Origin: Falsiroseomonas sp050563525
Lineage (GTDB): Bacteria > Pseudomonadota > Alphaproteobacteria > Acetobacterales > Acetobacteraceae
Length of the DNA: 64,000 nucleotides
Direction of reading: 5' to 3'
Assembly (NCBI RefSeq): GCF_050563525.1
Contig: NZ_JBNXUN010000001.1
Location: forward strand, 310,001 to 374,000
This document shows, one piece after another, positions 36,488 through 44,925 of the stretch (positions are counted from its first letter, which is position 1; every line of letters begins with the position of its first letter). The notes beneath the pieces are model-generated. The model did no database searches. It was not told where the DNA came from and saw only the letters and a list, made by a program, of their open reading frames with translations. The translations under genes and the position numbers were made by a program.

Positions 36488-37648
36488 ATGTCCCAGCCCG
36501 ATGCGCTGCCCGCAGATTGGCAATCCGGCAGCTTCGCGCTGCGCCTGATGACGCCGGACGGCCCGGTGGCCTTTGCGCTCCAGGCCGGCGAAGCCTTCGA
36601 CATGACCCCCGCCTTCGGCACCGTCAGCGCCTGGCTGAACACGGAAGACCCGGTCGGTGCCATCCGCGCCCGCGGCGTGCCGGTGGCGCTGGACCTGCCC
36701 GCCGCGCTCGCCAATGCGCACCACGCCGCGCGCGATGCGGCGCAGCCCTGGCTGCTGGCGCCCATCGACCTCCAGGTCATCAAGGCCGCCGGCGTCACCT
36801 ATGTGCGGTCCATGCTGGAGCGCGTCATCGAGGAACGATGCCGCGGCGATGCCAGCCAGGCGGAGGCCATCCGCGCCGAGGTCCGCGCCATCATCGGCGA
36901 CGACCTGGCGAATTTGATCCCCGGCAGCCCGGAGGCCATGCAGGTCAAGGCGACTCTGGTCGAGAAGGGCTGGTGGAGCCAGTACCTGGAAGTCGGCATC
37001 GGCCCGGACGCCGAGATCTTCACCAAGGGCCCTGTGCTGTCAGCCGTCGGGCCCGGCGCCAAGGTCGGCGTGCATCCGGTCAGCAAGTGGTCGAACCCGG
37101 AACCCGAGGCGGTGATGGTGGTGAACGCGCAGGGCCGCATCGTCGGCGCCACGCTCGGCAACGACGTGAACCTGCGCGACGTGGAAGGCCGCAGCGCGCT
37201 GCTGCTGGGCCGCGCGAAGGACAACAACGCCGCCTGCGCGCTCGGCCCCATGGTCCGCCTGTTCGACGAAGCATTCACGCTGGAGGATGTGCGGCAGGCC
37301 GAACTTTCGCTCGACATCACCGGCCGCGACGGCTTCGCGCTGCACGATCAGGGCCGGATCGGCGCCATCAGCCGCGACCCGGCGGATCTGGTCGGCCAGA
37401 TGATCGGCGCGCATCACCAGTACCCCGATGGCGCCGTGCTGTTCCTCGGCACGCCCTTCTCGCCCTCCAAGGACCGCGGCGCCCCCGGCATGGGCTTCAC
37501 CCACCATCCCGGCGACATCGTCCGCATCGCGACCCCGCGCCTCGGCGTGCTGGAGAACGAGGTGGACCGCACCGATTCCTGCCCACCCTGGGGCACCGGC
37601 ATCGGCGCGCTGATGGCGAGCCTCGCCCGCCGCGGCTATCCGGCGTGA
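36488..37648 (+). CDS. Fumarylacetoacetate hydrolase (FAH) family protein
   Basis: Metal-dependent hydrolase/decarboxylase/isomerase superfamily member of 386 residues. The C-terminal catalytic domain includes VGVHPVSKWSNPEPEAVMVV, GATLGNDVNLRDVEGRSALL and RAKDNNAACALGP, then FLGTPFSPSKDRG. The first two carry the acidic metal ligands. The longer N-terminal part (about 180 residues) is the larger version of the family found in sugar-acid or aromatic catabolism; the substrate is undetermined. ATG 36488 has AGGAAG ahead. The TGA overlaps the GTG start of the alpha/beta hydrolase (GTGA). Confidence 0.88.
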   Translation: MSQPDALPADWQSGSFALRLMTPDGPVAFALQAGEAFDMTPAFGTVSAWLNTEDPVGAIRARGVPVALDLPAALANAHHAARDAAQPWLLAPIDLQVIKAAGVTYVRSMLERVIEERCRGDASQAEAIRAEVRAIIGDDLANLIPGSPEAMQVKATLVEKGWWSQYLEVGIGPDAEIFTKGPVLSAVGPGAKVGVHPVSKWSNPEPEAVMVVNAQGRIVGATLGNDVNLRDVEGRSALLLGRAKDNNAACALGPMVRLFDEAFTLEDVRQAELSLDITGRDGFALHDQGRIGAISRDPADLVGQMIGAHHQYPDGAVLFLGTPFSPSKDRGAPGMGFTHHPGDIVRIATPRLGVLENEVDRTDSCPPWGTGIGALMASLARRGYPA

Positions 37649-38397
37649 GGGAAGAATCCGGTCGGCTCGACGACCGCCTTGCCTGGTCCCGCCTGCCAGG
37701 GGCCGGCCCCGGCGTGGTGTTCCTGCCCGGCTACCGCAGCGACATGCAAGGCAGCAAGGCGCTTGCGCTCCGCGACCACTGCGCAGCCCGCGGCCAGGCC
37801 TTCCTGCGCGTGGATTACAGCGGCCACGGCGCCTCTGCCGGACGGTTCGAGGACGGCACCATCGGCCAATGGGCGGCTGATGCGCTGGCGGTGTTCGATG
37901 CGCTGACCAGCGGTCCTCAGGTGCTGGTCGGCTCCTCCATGGGCGGCTGGATCGCGCTGCTGCTGGCGCGCCAGCGGCGGGACCGGCTGGCCGGGCTGAT
38001 TGGCCTCGCCCCGGCGCCGGATTTCACCGAGACGCTGATGTGGCCGGCGCTGCCGCCCTCCCAGCAGGCCGCCCTGATGCGCGACGGCCTCATCCACCTG
38101 CCCAGCCAGTACGGCGAGCCGACGCCGGTGACGCGGGCGCTGATCGAGGACGGCCGCCGCCAGTCCGTGCTCGGCCAGTCCCTCGACCTGCCCTGCCCGG
38201 TCCGCATCCTGCAGGGCATGGCCGACCCCGACGTGCCCTGGCGCCACGCGCTGCGGCTGGTGGAGGCGCTGGGCGGCGGTGATGTGCGCCTGCACCTGAT
38301 CAAGGACGGCGACCACCGCCTGTCCCGGCCGGAGGATCTGCGGCTGTTGGCGCAGACGCTGGACGCGATTCTGGACGATCCGACCAGCCCGGAGTGA
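37645..38397 (+). CDS. Alpha/beta hydrolase
   Basis: A 250-residue alpha/beta-hydrolase-fold enzyme. FLPGYRSDMQGSKALAL is the oxyanion-hole region and RVDYSGHGASAGRF follows. The nucleophile elbow GSSMGGW has Ser98, the acid is probably Asp in GMADPDVPW, and the base is His in KDGDHRLSR. Resembles the ABHD10/palmitoyl-protein-thioesterase-like group, but ester substrate is unknown. GTG 37645 overlaps the upstream stop. Paired with the FAH-family enzyme, perhaps in one degradative route (inference). Confidence 0.87.
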   Translation: MREESGRLDDRLAWSRLPGAGPGVVFLPGYRSDMQGSKALALRDHCAARGQAFLRVDYSGHGASAGRFEDGTIGQWAADALAVFDALTSGPQVLVGSSMGGWIALLLARQRRDRLAGLIGLAPAPDFTETLMWPALPPSQQAALMRDGLIHLPSQYGEPTPVTRALIEDGRRQSVLGQSLDLPCPVRILQGMADPDVPWRHALRLVEALGGGDVRLHLIKDGDHRLSRPEDLRLLAQTLDAILDDPTSPE

Positions 38398-38473
38398 CCA
38401 GACCGCAACAAGCATAACCAAAGCACAACGATGCATCAATGCTGCTTCGTTTCTTGGACGCACTGCGCGAATA

Positions 38474-38502
38474 TTGAAGTCTCTTGCCTGTCGAACAACA
38501 AT
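38474..38502 (+). promoter_or_regulatory. Candidate promoter for aqpZ
   Basis: TTGAAG (38474-38479), 17-base spacer, AACAAT (38497-38502) in the AT-richer 185-base gap ahead of aqpZ. Four of six -10 positions match. The remainder of this gap shows no other convincing feature. Confidence 0.35.
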
Positions 38503-38582
38503 TCGCGACCCCGCAACTCCTGCGTGACGGCGGGCAGTACGGCGCTTCAGATTGCCGCATCACCCGGTCGGGATGCGCGCTC

Positions 38583-39365
38583 ATGTCGAGAAAGCTGGTT
38601 GCAGAGTTCATCGGCACCTTCTGGCTGGTGCTGGGCGGATGCGGCAGTGCCGTGCTCGCCGCCAAGTTTCCGGAAGTGGGCATCGGCCTGGTCGGCGTCG
38701 CGCTGGCCTTCGGGCTCACCGTCCTCACCATGGCCTATGCCATCGGCCACATCTCCGGCTGCCACCTGAATCCCGCGGTGACGCTGGGCCTGGTCGCCGC
38801 CGGCCGGTTCCAGGCGAATGAGGCGCTGCCCTACATCCTGGCGCAAGTCGCGGGCGCCACCATCGGCGCCGTCCTGCTCTGGGCCATCGCCTCCGGCGCG
38901 CCGGGCTTCGACCTCGCGGGCGGGCTTGCCGCGAATGGCTTCGGGGAAGCCTCGCCAGGTCGCTACAGCCTGCTCGCCGGCTTCACGACGGAAGTCGTGA
39001 TGACGCTGCTGTTCCTGCTGATCATCCTCGGCGCCACCTCCGCCCGCGCGCCGGCCGGCTTCGCGCCGATCGCGATCGGGCTGGGCCTGACGCTGATCCA
39101 CCTGATCAGCATCCCCATCACCAACACCAGCGTGAACCCGGCGCGCAGCACCGGCCCGGCGCTGGTGGTGGGCGGGCTGGCGCTGCAACAACTCTGGCTG
39201 TTCTGGGTCGCGCCCATCCTCGGCGGCGTCATCGGCGGCCTGCTGCATCGCTGGCTCTCGACGGAGGAAGCGCTCGACCGCGCCGACCGCACTGCCGCCA
39301 TCCGCGCCGCCGCGACCACCGCCGCCGAGGCGCTTGCCCCCGCCCCGGCGCGGGAGCCGCGTTGA
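38583..39365 (+). CDS. aqpZ: Aquaporin Z
   Basis: Inner-membrane water channel of the MIP family, 260 residues. Six membrane segments with half-helix NPA motifs at Asn63 (GCHLNPAVTLG) and Asn185 (TSVNPARSTGPA). The Arg after the second NPA forms the selectivity filter. The N-terminus MSRKLVAEFIGTFWLVLGGC is characteristic of AqpZ. The C-terminal tail is Ala/Arg-rich and longer than in E. coli. Downstream, a perfect 9-bp hairpin separates it from a convergent gene. Confidence 0.95.
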   Translation: MSRKLVAEFIGTFWLVLGGCGSAVLAAKFPEVGIGLVGVALAFGLTVLTMAYAIGHISGCHLNPAVTLGLVAAGRFQANEALPYILAQVAGATIGAVLLWAIASGAPGFDLAGGLAANGFGEASPGRYSLLAGFTTEVVMTLLFLLIILGATSARAPAGFAPIAIGLGLTLIHLISIPITNTSVNPARSTGPALVVGGLALQQLWLFWVAPILGGVIGGLLHRWLSTEEALDRADRTAAIRAAATTAAEALAPAPAREPR

Positions 39366-39373
39366 ACCTCGCC

Positions 39374-39395
39374 TGCGGATCGTGACCGATCCGCA
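39374..39395. terminator. Perfect 9-bp hairpin between convergent genes
   Basis: TGCGGATCG-TGAC-CGATCCGCA, nine of nine paired, starting nine bases after the aqpZ stop and lying 102 bases from the end of the convergent YeeZ-like gene. No T-run follows in either direction, so it is terminator-like but may need Rho or act as an RNA 3'-end stabiliser. Confidence 0.5.
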
Positions 39396-39496
39396 CTCAG
39401 GCGCCGGCGCGCCACTCCGCGAGCTTGGCGACGCGGCAGGAGCCGCGGTGACCCTCCGGACGCTCACCCGCCTCCGGCGGGCGCCGGTCAACCGTG

Positions 39497-40354
39497 CTAC
39501 GGCCGGCCCTGGCCCTCGCCGGCGAGGATGCGCGCCAGCCCCTCGCGGTAGCTCGGGCAGCGCCAGGTGATGCCGAGCGCCGCACGGGTCGCGCCGCTCG
39601 TCACGCGCCGGTTCTCGGACCAGAAGGACAGCGCCATCGGCGACATGCCGGTGCGCGCAACCTCGAACGGAATTTCGGGCGGCGGCGCCACGCCCAGCAG
39701 CCGCGCCGCCTCCGCCACCACCTCCGCATTGCCGGCCGGTTCGTCATCGACCAGGTGCAGGACGCGTGCGCCCGCAGAGGGCTGCCGCGCGGCCGCGACC
39801 ACGGCCAGGGCGATGTCGTCGACATGGATGCGGCTGAAGGAATGCCCGGGCTTCACCACCCGGCGCGCCGTGCCCGCGCGCACATCCTCCAGCGCGCTGC
39901 GGCCCGGCCCATAGATGCCGCCGATGCGGAACAGGTCGAGCGCCCGTCCCGCCGCCGCCAGCCGCCACGCATTCTCCGCCGCCAACCGGCGCTGGGACCG
40001 CGGCTGGCCCGGCGCCGGCGGCGTCGCCTCGTCCACCTCGGCACCGCCACGATCGCCGTAGACCCCGGTGGTGGACAGGTAGCCGATCCAGCGCAGGCCG
40101 GTTGCGGCGGCCACGGCACCCGCATGGGTCGCGAGCACCGGGCAACCCTCCGCCTCCGGCGCCGCCGTCACCACCAGATGCGTCGCCTGCGCGATTGCCT
40201 CTCCCGCCTCGGCGAAGCGGACCACCGCAACGCCCTCCGGCGCTGTCGCGCGGCCCGGATCGCGCGCCGTGCCGGTGACGGCAAAGCCCGCCGCCACGGC
40301 CTCCGCCGCGATGGCGCTTCCAGCATAGCCCAGGCCCGCAATCACCATCCGCAT
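39497..40354 (-). CDS. NAD(P)-binding epimerase/dehydratase-like protein (YeeZ type)
   Basis: Extended SDR of 285 residues with N-terminal VIAGLGYAGSAIAAEAVAAG Rossmann motif. It has YLSTTGVYGDRGGAEVDE in place of the full Tyr-x-x-x-Lys site, then LFRIGGIYGPGRSALEDV. This looks like the YeeZ/'NAD-dependent epimerase' group, whose reaction is not established. GC-rich like its neighbours; no start ambiguity. Divergent from the TPR gene across 69 bases. Confidence 0.82.
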   Translation of the reverse strand: MRMVIAGLGYAGSAIAAEAVAAGFAVTGTARDPGRATAPEGVAVVRFAEAGEAIAQATHLVVTAAPEAEGCPVLATHAGAVAAATGLRWIGYLSTTGVYGDRGGAEVDEATPPAPGQPRSQRRLAAENAWRLAAAGRALDLFRIGGIYGPGRSALEDVRAGTARRVVKPGHSFSRIHVDDIALAVVAAARQPSAGARVLHLVDDEPAGNAEVVAEAARLLGVAPPPEIPFEVARTGMSPMALSFWSENRRVTSGATRAALGITWRCPSYREGLARILAGEGQGRP

Positions 40355-40423
40355 CCCGGCACACCTCCCACCGCCGCCACGCGAACTGGCGCCGCGACCC
40401 GGCGATGCGTAGGATCACGCGGC

Positions 40424-41233
40424 ATGCGACGCCAGCCCCGCCCCCTCCTCCTCGGCGCCCTCGCCGCCGCCGTCACCCTCGCCGGGCTCGCCGGCTGGAT
40501 GGGCGTGGCGCCGCGGGAGGCGCTGACCGCCGAGACCCCGCCTCGCCTCGCCGCCGGCCCGGCCTTCGAACGCTGCGTCGGCCTGCTGCGCCGCGATCCG
40601 GAAGGCGCCCTCGCCCATGCCGAGCAATGGGCGCGGGAGGGTGGCGGCGAGGGTGCCGCGCATTGCCAGGCGCTGGCGCTGCTCGGCCTTGGCCAGCTCG
40701 AGCAGGCGGCGCAGCGGCTGGAGACGCTGGCCAGCCAGTCCCGCGCCGCCAACCCCGCCCGCGCCGCCATCTACGCCCAGGCGACGCAGGCGTGGCTGCT
40801 GGCTGGCGAGATCAACCGTGCCTTCGCCAGCGCGACGCTCGCCCTGACCCTGGCGCCGGATGATGTGGACCTGCTGGTCGACCGCGCCGTGGTGCACGGC
40901 AACCTGTCCCGCTACGGAGAGGCGATCGAGGATCTCGACCGCGCCTTGACGCTCGACCCGACCCGCGCCGAGGCGCTGGTGTTCCGTGCCGCCGCGCATC
41001 GTCACCGCGATGAGAAGGTGCTGGCGGCCCGCGACATCGACCTCGCCCTGTCCCTGCAGGCCGACAATGCGGAGGCGCTGCTGGAACGCGGCATCCTCCG
41101 CCAGTTGCAGGGCGATGCGGCGGGCGCGCGGGCGGACTGGGAGCGCGCTGTCCGCGTCGCCCCCGGCTCCCCCGCCGCCGACCTCGCCGCGCAGAACCTG
41201 GCGCTGAACGAGGCCGGGCCGGCGCGACGCTGA
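40424..41233 (+). CDS. Tetratricopeptide-repeat protein, membrane-anchored or exported
   Basis: 269 residues. A basic N-terminus and a hydrophobic segment (LLLGALAAAVTLAGLAGW) suggest a signal anchor or uncleaved signal. The remainder is helical with at least three TPR units, including INRAFASATLALTLAPDDVD, YGEAIEDLDRALTLDPTRAE and LAARDIDLALSLQADNAEAL. It likely mediates protein contacts in the periplasm. AGGATC precedes the ATG. Its TGA overlaps the ATG of the CidA/LrgA gene (TGATG), so it is coupled to the putative holin-like pair. Confidence 0.85.
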   Translation: MRRQPRPLLLGALAAAVTLAGLAGWMGVAPREALTAETPPRLAAGPAFERCVGLLRRDPEGALAHAEQWAREGGGEGAAHCQALALLGLGQLEQAAQRLETLASQSRAANPARAAIYAQATQAWLLAGEINRAFASATLALTLAPDDVDLLVDRAVVHGNLSRYGEAIEDLDRALTLDPTRAEALVFRAAAHRHRDEKVLAARDIDLALSLQADNAEALLERGILRQLQGDAAGARADWERAVRVAPGSPAADLAAQNLALNEAGPARR

Positions 41234-41577
41234 TGACGGGTGCCATCACCGCGCTGCTCGCCTGCCAGCTGGCGGGCGAGGTCCTGGCTCGCAGCCTCGG
41301 CCTGTCCATCCCGGGGCCGGTGATCGGCATGGTCCTGCTGCTGGCCGTTCTGCTGCTACGCGGACGCCCCGCCCCGGCGCCGCTGGCGGAGGTCTCGGAC
41401 GGACTACTGAACAACCTTGGCCTGCTGTTCGTGCCCGCCGGAGTCGGCGTGGTGCTGCACCTGCCGCTGCTGGCGCGGGACTGGGCACCGCTGTCGCTGG
41501 CCATCCTGGCCGGCACGCTGCTCGCCATCGCCGCCACCGGACGCCTCGCCCAGGCCCTGCTGCGGCGCTTCGGGTGA
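41233..41577 (+). CDS. CidA/LrgA family protein
   Basis: 114-residue membrane protein with four hydrophobic segments. Recognisable LSIPGPVIGMVLLLAVLLL and LLNNLGLLFVPAGVGVVLHL match the CidA/LrgA family, described as holin-like or as pyruvate/by-product transporters. Overlaps both the upstream TPR gene (TGATG) and the downstream LrgB gene (GTGA), so the three are coupled. Whether it acts in lysis control or metabolite export cannot be decided from sequence. Confidence 0.9.
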   Translation: MTGAITALLACQLAGEVLARSLGLSIPGPVIGMVLLLAVLLLRGRPAPAPLAEVSDGLLNNLGLLFVPAGVGVVLHLPLLARDWAPLSLAILAGTLLAIAATGRLAQALLRRFG

Positions 41578-42293
41578 CGGACCTCGCGGAGATCTGGGTC
41601 TACCTGGCGCGGGAGCCGCTGGCGGCGCTGACGGCGACGCTGCTTGCCTGGCTCGCCGCGCTGCGGGTGCAGCGGGGCCTCGGCCGGCATCCGCTGGCGA
41701 ACCCGGTGCTGATCGCGGTGGCGCTGCTGGCTGGTGGGCTGCTCGCCACCGGCATCGAGTACCGGGACTATTTCACCGGCGCGCAGTTCGTGCATTTCCT
41801 GCTGGGTCCGGCGACCGTCGCGCTCGCCATCCCGCTGCACCGGCACTTTGCCAGCGTCCGCAAATCCGCCATCGCGATCCTGCTGTCGGTCGGCCTTGGC
41901 GGCGCCTTCGCCGCGGCGGCGGGCGTCGGCATCGCGCTCGCCTTCGGCGCGGCGCCGGAGGTTGCGGCGAGCCTGGCGCCCCGCTCCGTCACCACCCCCG
42001 TCGCCATGGGCATCGCGGAGCGTATCGGCGGCCTGCCCTCGCTGACCGCCGTGGTGGTGATCCTGTCCGGCATCACCGGCGCCGCGCTCGGCCCGCTGGT
42101 GCTGAACCTGGTGCGGGTGCGGGACTGGCGCGCACGCGGCCTCGCCATCGGCACGGCGTCGCACGGCATCGGCACGGCGCGGGCGCTCAGCGTGGATGCG
42201 ACGGCGGGCGCCTTCAGCGGGCTGGCGATGGGGCTGAACGCCATTGCATCCGCGCTGCTGGTGCCGCTGCTGTGGCGCCTCTGGGCGGGGTGA
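41574..42293 (+). CDS. LrgB/CidB family membrane protein
   Basis: 239 residues with about six hydrophobic segments. Conserved NPVLIAVALLAGGLLATGIE, FLLGPATVALAIPLHRH, APRSVTTPVAMGIAERIGGL and IGTASHGIGTARALSVD match LrgB. It works with the CidA/LrgA partner encoded immediately upstream. GTG start overlaps the partner's stop. The last codon is part of a palindrome TGAGGCGCCTCA that also contains the stop codon of the convergent gene. Confidence 0.92.
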   Translation: MTDLAEIWVYLAREPLAALTATLLAWLAALRVQRGLGRHPLANPVLIAVALLAGGLLATGIEYRDYFTGAQFVHFLLGPATVALAIPLHRHFASVRKSAIAILLSVGLGGAFAAAAGVGIALAFGAAPEVAASLAPRSVTTPVAMGIAERIGGLPSLTAVVVILSGITGAALGPLVLNLVRVRDWRARGLAIGTASHGIGTARALSVDATAGAFSGLAMGLNAIASALLVPLLWRLWAG

Positions 42294-42302
42294 GGCGCCT
42301 CA
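42291..42302. other. Palindrome joining two convergent stop codons
   Basis: TGAGGCGCCTCA is a perfect 12-base palindrome. Its two ends are the TGA of lrgB (+) and the TGA of the secreted-protein gene (-), leaving only six bases between the coding regions. Confidence 0.6.
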
Positions 42303-43010
42303 GAAGGCCAGCGGTGCAGACGGGCTGCGGCCATAGAGCCCGCGCCGCAACTCGGCGCGCGCGGCCGAGGTGAAGGCATCCACCCGGCCGAGGAAGGCAC
42401 TCTGGTCGGCGCTGCGCATGCCATCGGACCAGTTGCCGGCGCTGCGGGCGTTGCCGGTGGCATAGGCAACCGGGGCGAAGCGATAATCCACCTGCAGCAG
42501 GTGCATGCTTTCGGAGAGCAGCACCTGCCCCACGATCCAGCGCGGCGGGATATAGCCGGGGCGATCCTCGCCCAGTGCATAGATGCTGCGGACCCAGTCC
42601 GGCGTGTTCGGGCCGGCACCGGCGCCCTGGTTCACCAGCCCACGGCAATCCAGGTTGCCCTGCACCGCGACTTCGATGTGCCGGCGTAGCGTGTCGGTGC
42701 GGGTGCAGATTCCATGCGGCGTCCAAACCTGGCCCACTTCCGTCGCCGCGCTGACGAGAATCACGCCGGCCGCGCGTCCGCCGACCTCCTGCGGCAATAC
42801 GGCGCGGTGCAGCGTGGTGGGGGTGGTCAGTTCGCGGCTTCGGCCGGGCTTGCTGTCATGGAAGATCAGGCGCCACGGCCCCGGCGGCAGCGCGACGACC
42901 TTGCCGCCGAGGGTATAGGACCCCTCCACCGTCTGCGCCGCCGCCTGCGGCGCGGCAGGTCCCAGTGCCATCAGCAGCGCGAGGATGGGCAATAGGCAAA
43001 GGCGTCGCAT
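42300..43010 (-). CDS. Secreted protein of unknown function
   Basis: 236 residues. A clear signal peptide (MRRLCLLPILALLMALGPAA, cleavage after AAAQ) precedes a mature domain with a beta-rich start (EGSYTLGGKVVALPPGPW) and few charged repeats. Four cysteines, two in GICTRTDTLRR and NLDCRGLVN, could form disulfides. I recognise no family. The start ATG 43010 is chosen because it begins the signal peptide. It lies 65 bases downstream of the glutathione transferase stop on the same strand. Confidence 0.75.
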   Translation of the reverse strand: MRRLCLLPILALLMALGPAAPQAAAQTVEGSYTLGGKVVALPPGPWRLIFHDSKPGRSRELTTPTTLHRAVLPQEVGGRAAGVILVSAATEVGQVWTPHGICTRTDTLRRHIEVAVQGNLDCRGLVNQGAGAGPNTPDWVRSIYALGEDRPGYIPPRWIVGQVLLSESMHLLQVDYRFAPVAYATGNARSAGNWSDGMRSADQSAFLGRVDAFTSAARAELRRGLYGRSPSAPLAF

Positions 43011-43075
43011 GGCAGCCTCCGAGGCACGATCCTCCCAGCTTCTGGGACCGTTACGGAGACAACTCAAGCTACGGC

Positions 43076-43744
43076 TTAGAAATCCAGATCGTCGTAATGC
43101 GCCGGCGGCACGACGCCCGTCACCCGGTCGCCCAGCAGCGGCCGGAAGGACGGCCGAGACTTCACGCGCGCGTACCAGTCCTTCGCCGCATCCGAGAGGC
43201 TCCAATCCACGTCGCCGATGTAGTCCAGCGCCGAAAGCTGTGCCGCGGCCGCCAGGTCCGCCAGGCCGAGCTGCGGGCCAGCCAGCCAGGCGCGCGTCTC
43301 CGCCAGCCAGCCGATGTATTCCAGATGCGGCTTCAGGTTCGCATAGCCGGCGCGGATCGCCGTGGCATCCGGATTGCCGCGGCCGAACAGCCGTTTCATC
43401 TGCTTCTCGAACACCAGGTTGCGCGTGACCTCGGCGTAGAATTTCTGGTCGAACCAGGCGACCAGCCGCCGCACCTCCGCCCGTTCCCCCAGCGTCCGCC
43501 CCAGCAGCGGCAGGTCCGGATAGGCTTCGTCCAGGTATTCGCAGATCGCATAGGAATCGGCGATGGAAAGCCCGTTCGATTCCTGCAGCAGCGGCACGGT
43601 CCCGGCCGGGTTGATCGCCAGGAACTCCTCCCGCCGCTCCCAGACGCGCTCGATCCGCAAATCGAAAGGCAGGCGCTTCTCGGCGAGTGCGAGACGGACC
43701 TTGCGTGCGAAAGGAGACAGGGGAAGGTGGTAGAGGGTTCGCAT
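43076..43744 (-). CDS. Glutathione S-transferase family protein
   Basis: 222-residue cytosolic GST. The thioredoxin-fold N-domain has LYHLPLSPFARKVRLALAEK, with Ser in SPFARKV as the likely catalytic residue. The cis-Pro site is AGTVPLL, and glutathione contacts lie in LSIADSYAICEYLDEAYPD. The helical C-domain includes WLAGPQLGLADLAAAAQLSA. Substrate unknown; roles include detoxification or stringent-starvation-like functions. ATG 43744 is at the family start. Stands between the secreted unknown and the xylanase gene. Confidence 0.9.
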   Translation of the reverse strand: MRTLYHLPLSPFARKVRLALAEKRLPFDLRIERVWERREEFLAINPAGTVPLLQESNGLSIADSYAICEYLDEAYPDLPLLGRTLGERAEVRRLVAWFDQKFYAEVTRNLVFEKQMKRLFGRGNPDATAIRAGYANLKPHLEYIGWLAETRAWLAGPQLGLADLAAAAQLSALDYIGDVDWSLSDAAKDWYARVKSRPSFRPLLGDRVTGVVPPAHYDDLDF

Positions 43745-43809
43745 GCAGGCCTGAATCTGAGACGCGTTGGAATATCGCACGCGCCGCCTCCAGGGCCAAG
43801 CGGCGGCGG

Positions 43810-44925
43810 TCAGGCGCGGGTCGGGGCGGCATCCAGCGCGCCGGCGATCGCCGCCCACATCGGCTTGCGCCGCAGCGCCTCATCGAAGGGCAGCGGCCTG
43901 GCCTGGGCGCGGTCCCGCCGCCGATGCTCCGGCAGACGTCCCTGCCGCACCCAGGACTCGCGATCGCTCAGCCCCCAGGTCACCACCGCACGCACCGCGG
44001 GCTCGGCCAGTGTCGCGTCCAGGAAACGCCGCACCAGCGCCGCCGCGGCCTCGTCCCGCGCCGCCACCGGCGCCGGCAGCGCGGCATCGTTCACGTCGAG
44101 TTCCGTCACGTCGATCGTCAGGCCGAGCGATGCGACCTCCGCCAGGAAGCCGCGCCATTCCCCGGCATCGAAGGGCTGTCCGGCCTGCAGATGCGCCTGC
44201 ATGCCCAGCACATGCACCGGCACGCCCGCGCGCAGCAAGCCGCGCAGCAGCGCCAGCACGCCGACGCGACGCCGGCGCGACCAGAAGGTTGCGTGCTCGC
44301 AGCCGAAATCGTTATAGGCCAGCCGCGCCGCCGGGTCCGCCGCATGCGCCAGGTGAAACGCCAGCGCGATGTGGTCCGGACCCAGCCGTTCCAGGAGCCG
44401 GGTGCGCCGCAGCCAGTCCGGCCGGCCATCCTCCGGCGCCACCGCTTCGTTCACCACGTCCCAGGTGCCAATCGCGCCGCGCCAGTGGCGCACCGTGGCA
44501 TCGAGATGCGCCGCCATCGCGGCTTCCGTCGCGCGCGCATCCAGCCCGCCGAGCCAGGCCGGCTCGCTCTCATGCCAGACCAGCGTGTGCCCGCGCAGCG
44601 CCAGGCCGTGCCGGCGGGCGAACGCCACCAGGATGTCGGCGCGCCGGAACCGCCGGTCGCCGGCCCGGGGTTCCAGTTCGGCCCACTTCATCTCGTACTC
44701 GGCGACCATCACGCCGCATTCGGCGCGGATGAGGCTGCTCATCGCCGGATCGACAAGCTGGCGGGTGCTGACCGCCGCGCCGAAGACCAGCCCCTTTGCC
44801 GCAGCCCGCGCATGCAGGCCCTGGTCACCGGAAGCGGCCGGCATCGCCGGCACCGGCTGCGCGCTGGCGCAGCCTGTCGCCGCGCCCGCCGCCAGGGTGA
44901 GCGCGGCCCGCCGTCGCAGCGTCAC
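43810..44925 (-). CDS. Endo-1,4-beta-xylanase (GH10)
   Basis: Secreted glycoside hydrolase family 10 enzyme, 371 residues. The N-terminus has three arginines and a hydrophobic stretch ending ATGC, an approximate lipobox, so it may be a Tat- or Sec-exported lipoprotein. Catalytic residues are the acid/base Glu160 in WDVVNEAV and nucleophile Glu275 in IDVTELDV. The family motif GHTLVWH and C-terminal VTWGLSDRESW are also present. GTG 44925 overlaps the gltB stop (GTGA), an unexpected coupling with glutamate synthase. Substrate could be xylan or a related beta-glycan. Confidence 0.9.
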   Translation of the reverse strand: MTLRRRAALTLAAGAATGCASAQPVPAMPAASGDQGLHARAAAKGLVFGAAVSTRQLVDPAMSSLIRAECGVMVAEYEMKWAELEPRAGDRRFRRADILVAFARRHGLALRGHTLVWHESEPAWLGGLDARATEAAMAAHLDATVRHWRGAIGTWDVVNEAVAPEDGRPDWLRRTRLLERLGPDHIALAFHLAHAADPAARLAYNDFGCEHATFWSRRRRVGVLALLRGLLRAGVPVHVLGMQAHLQAGQPFDAGEWRGFLAEVASLGLTIDVTELDVNDAALPAPVAARDEAAAALVRRFLDATLAEPAVRAVVTWGLSDRESWVRQGRLPEHRRRDRAQARPLPFDEALRRKPMWAAIAGALDAAPTRA

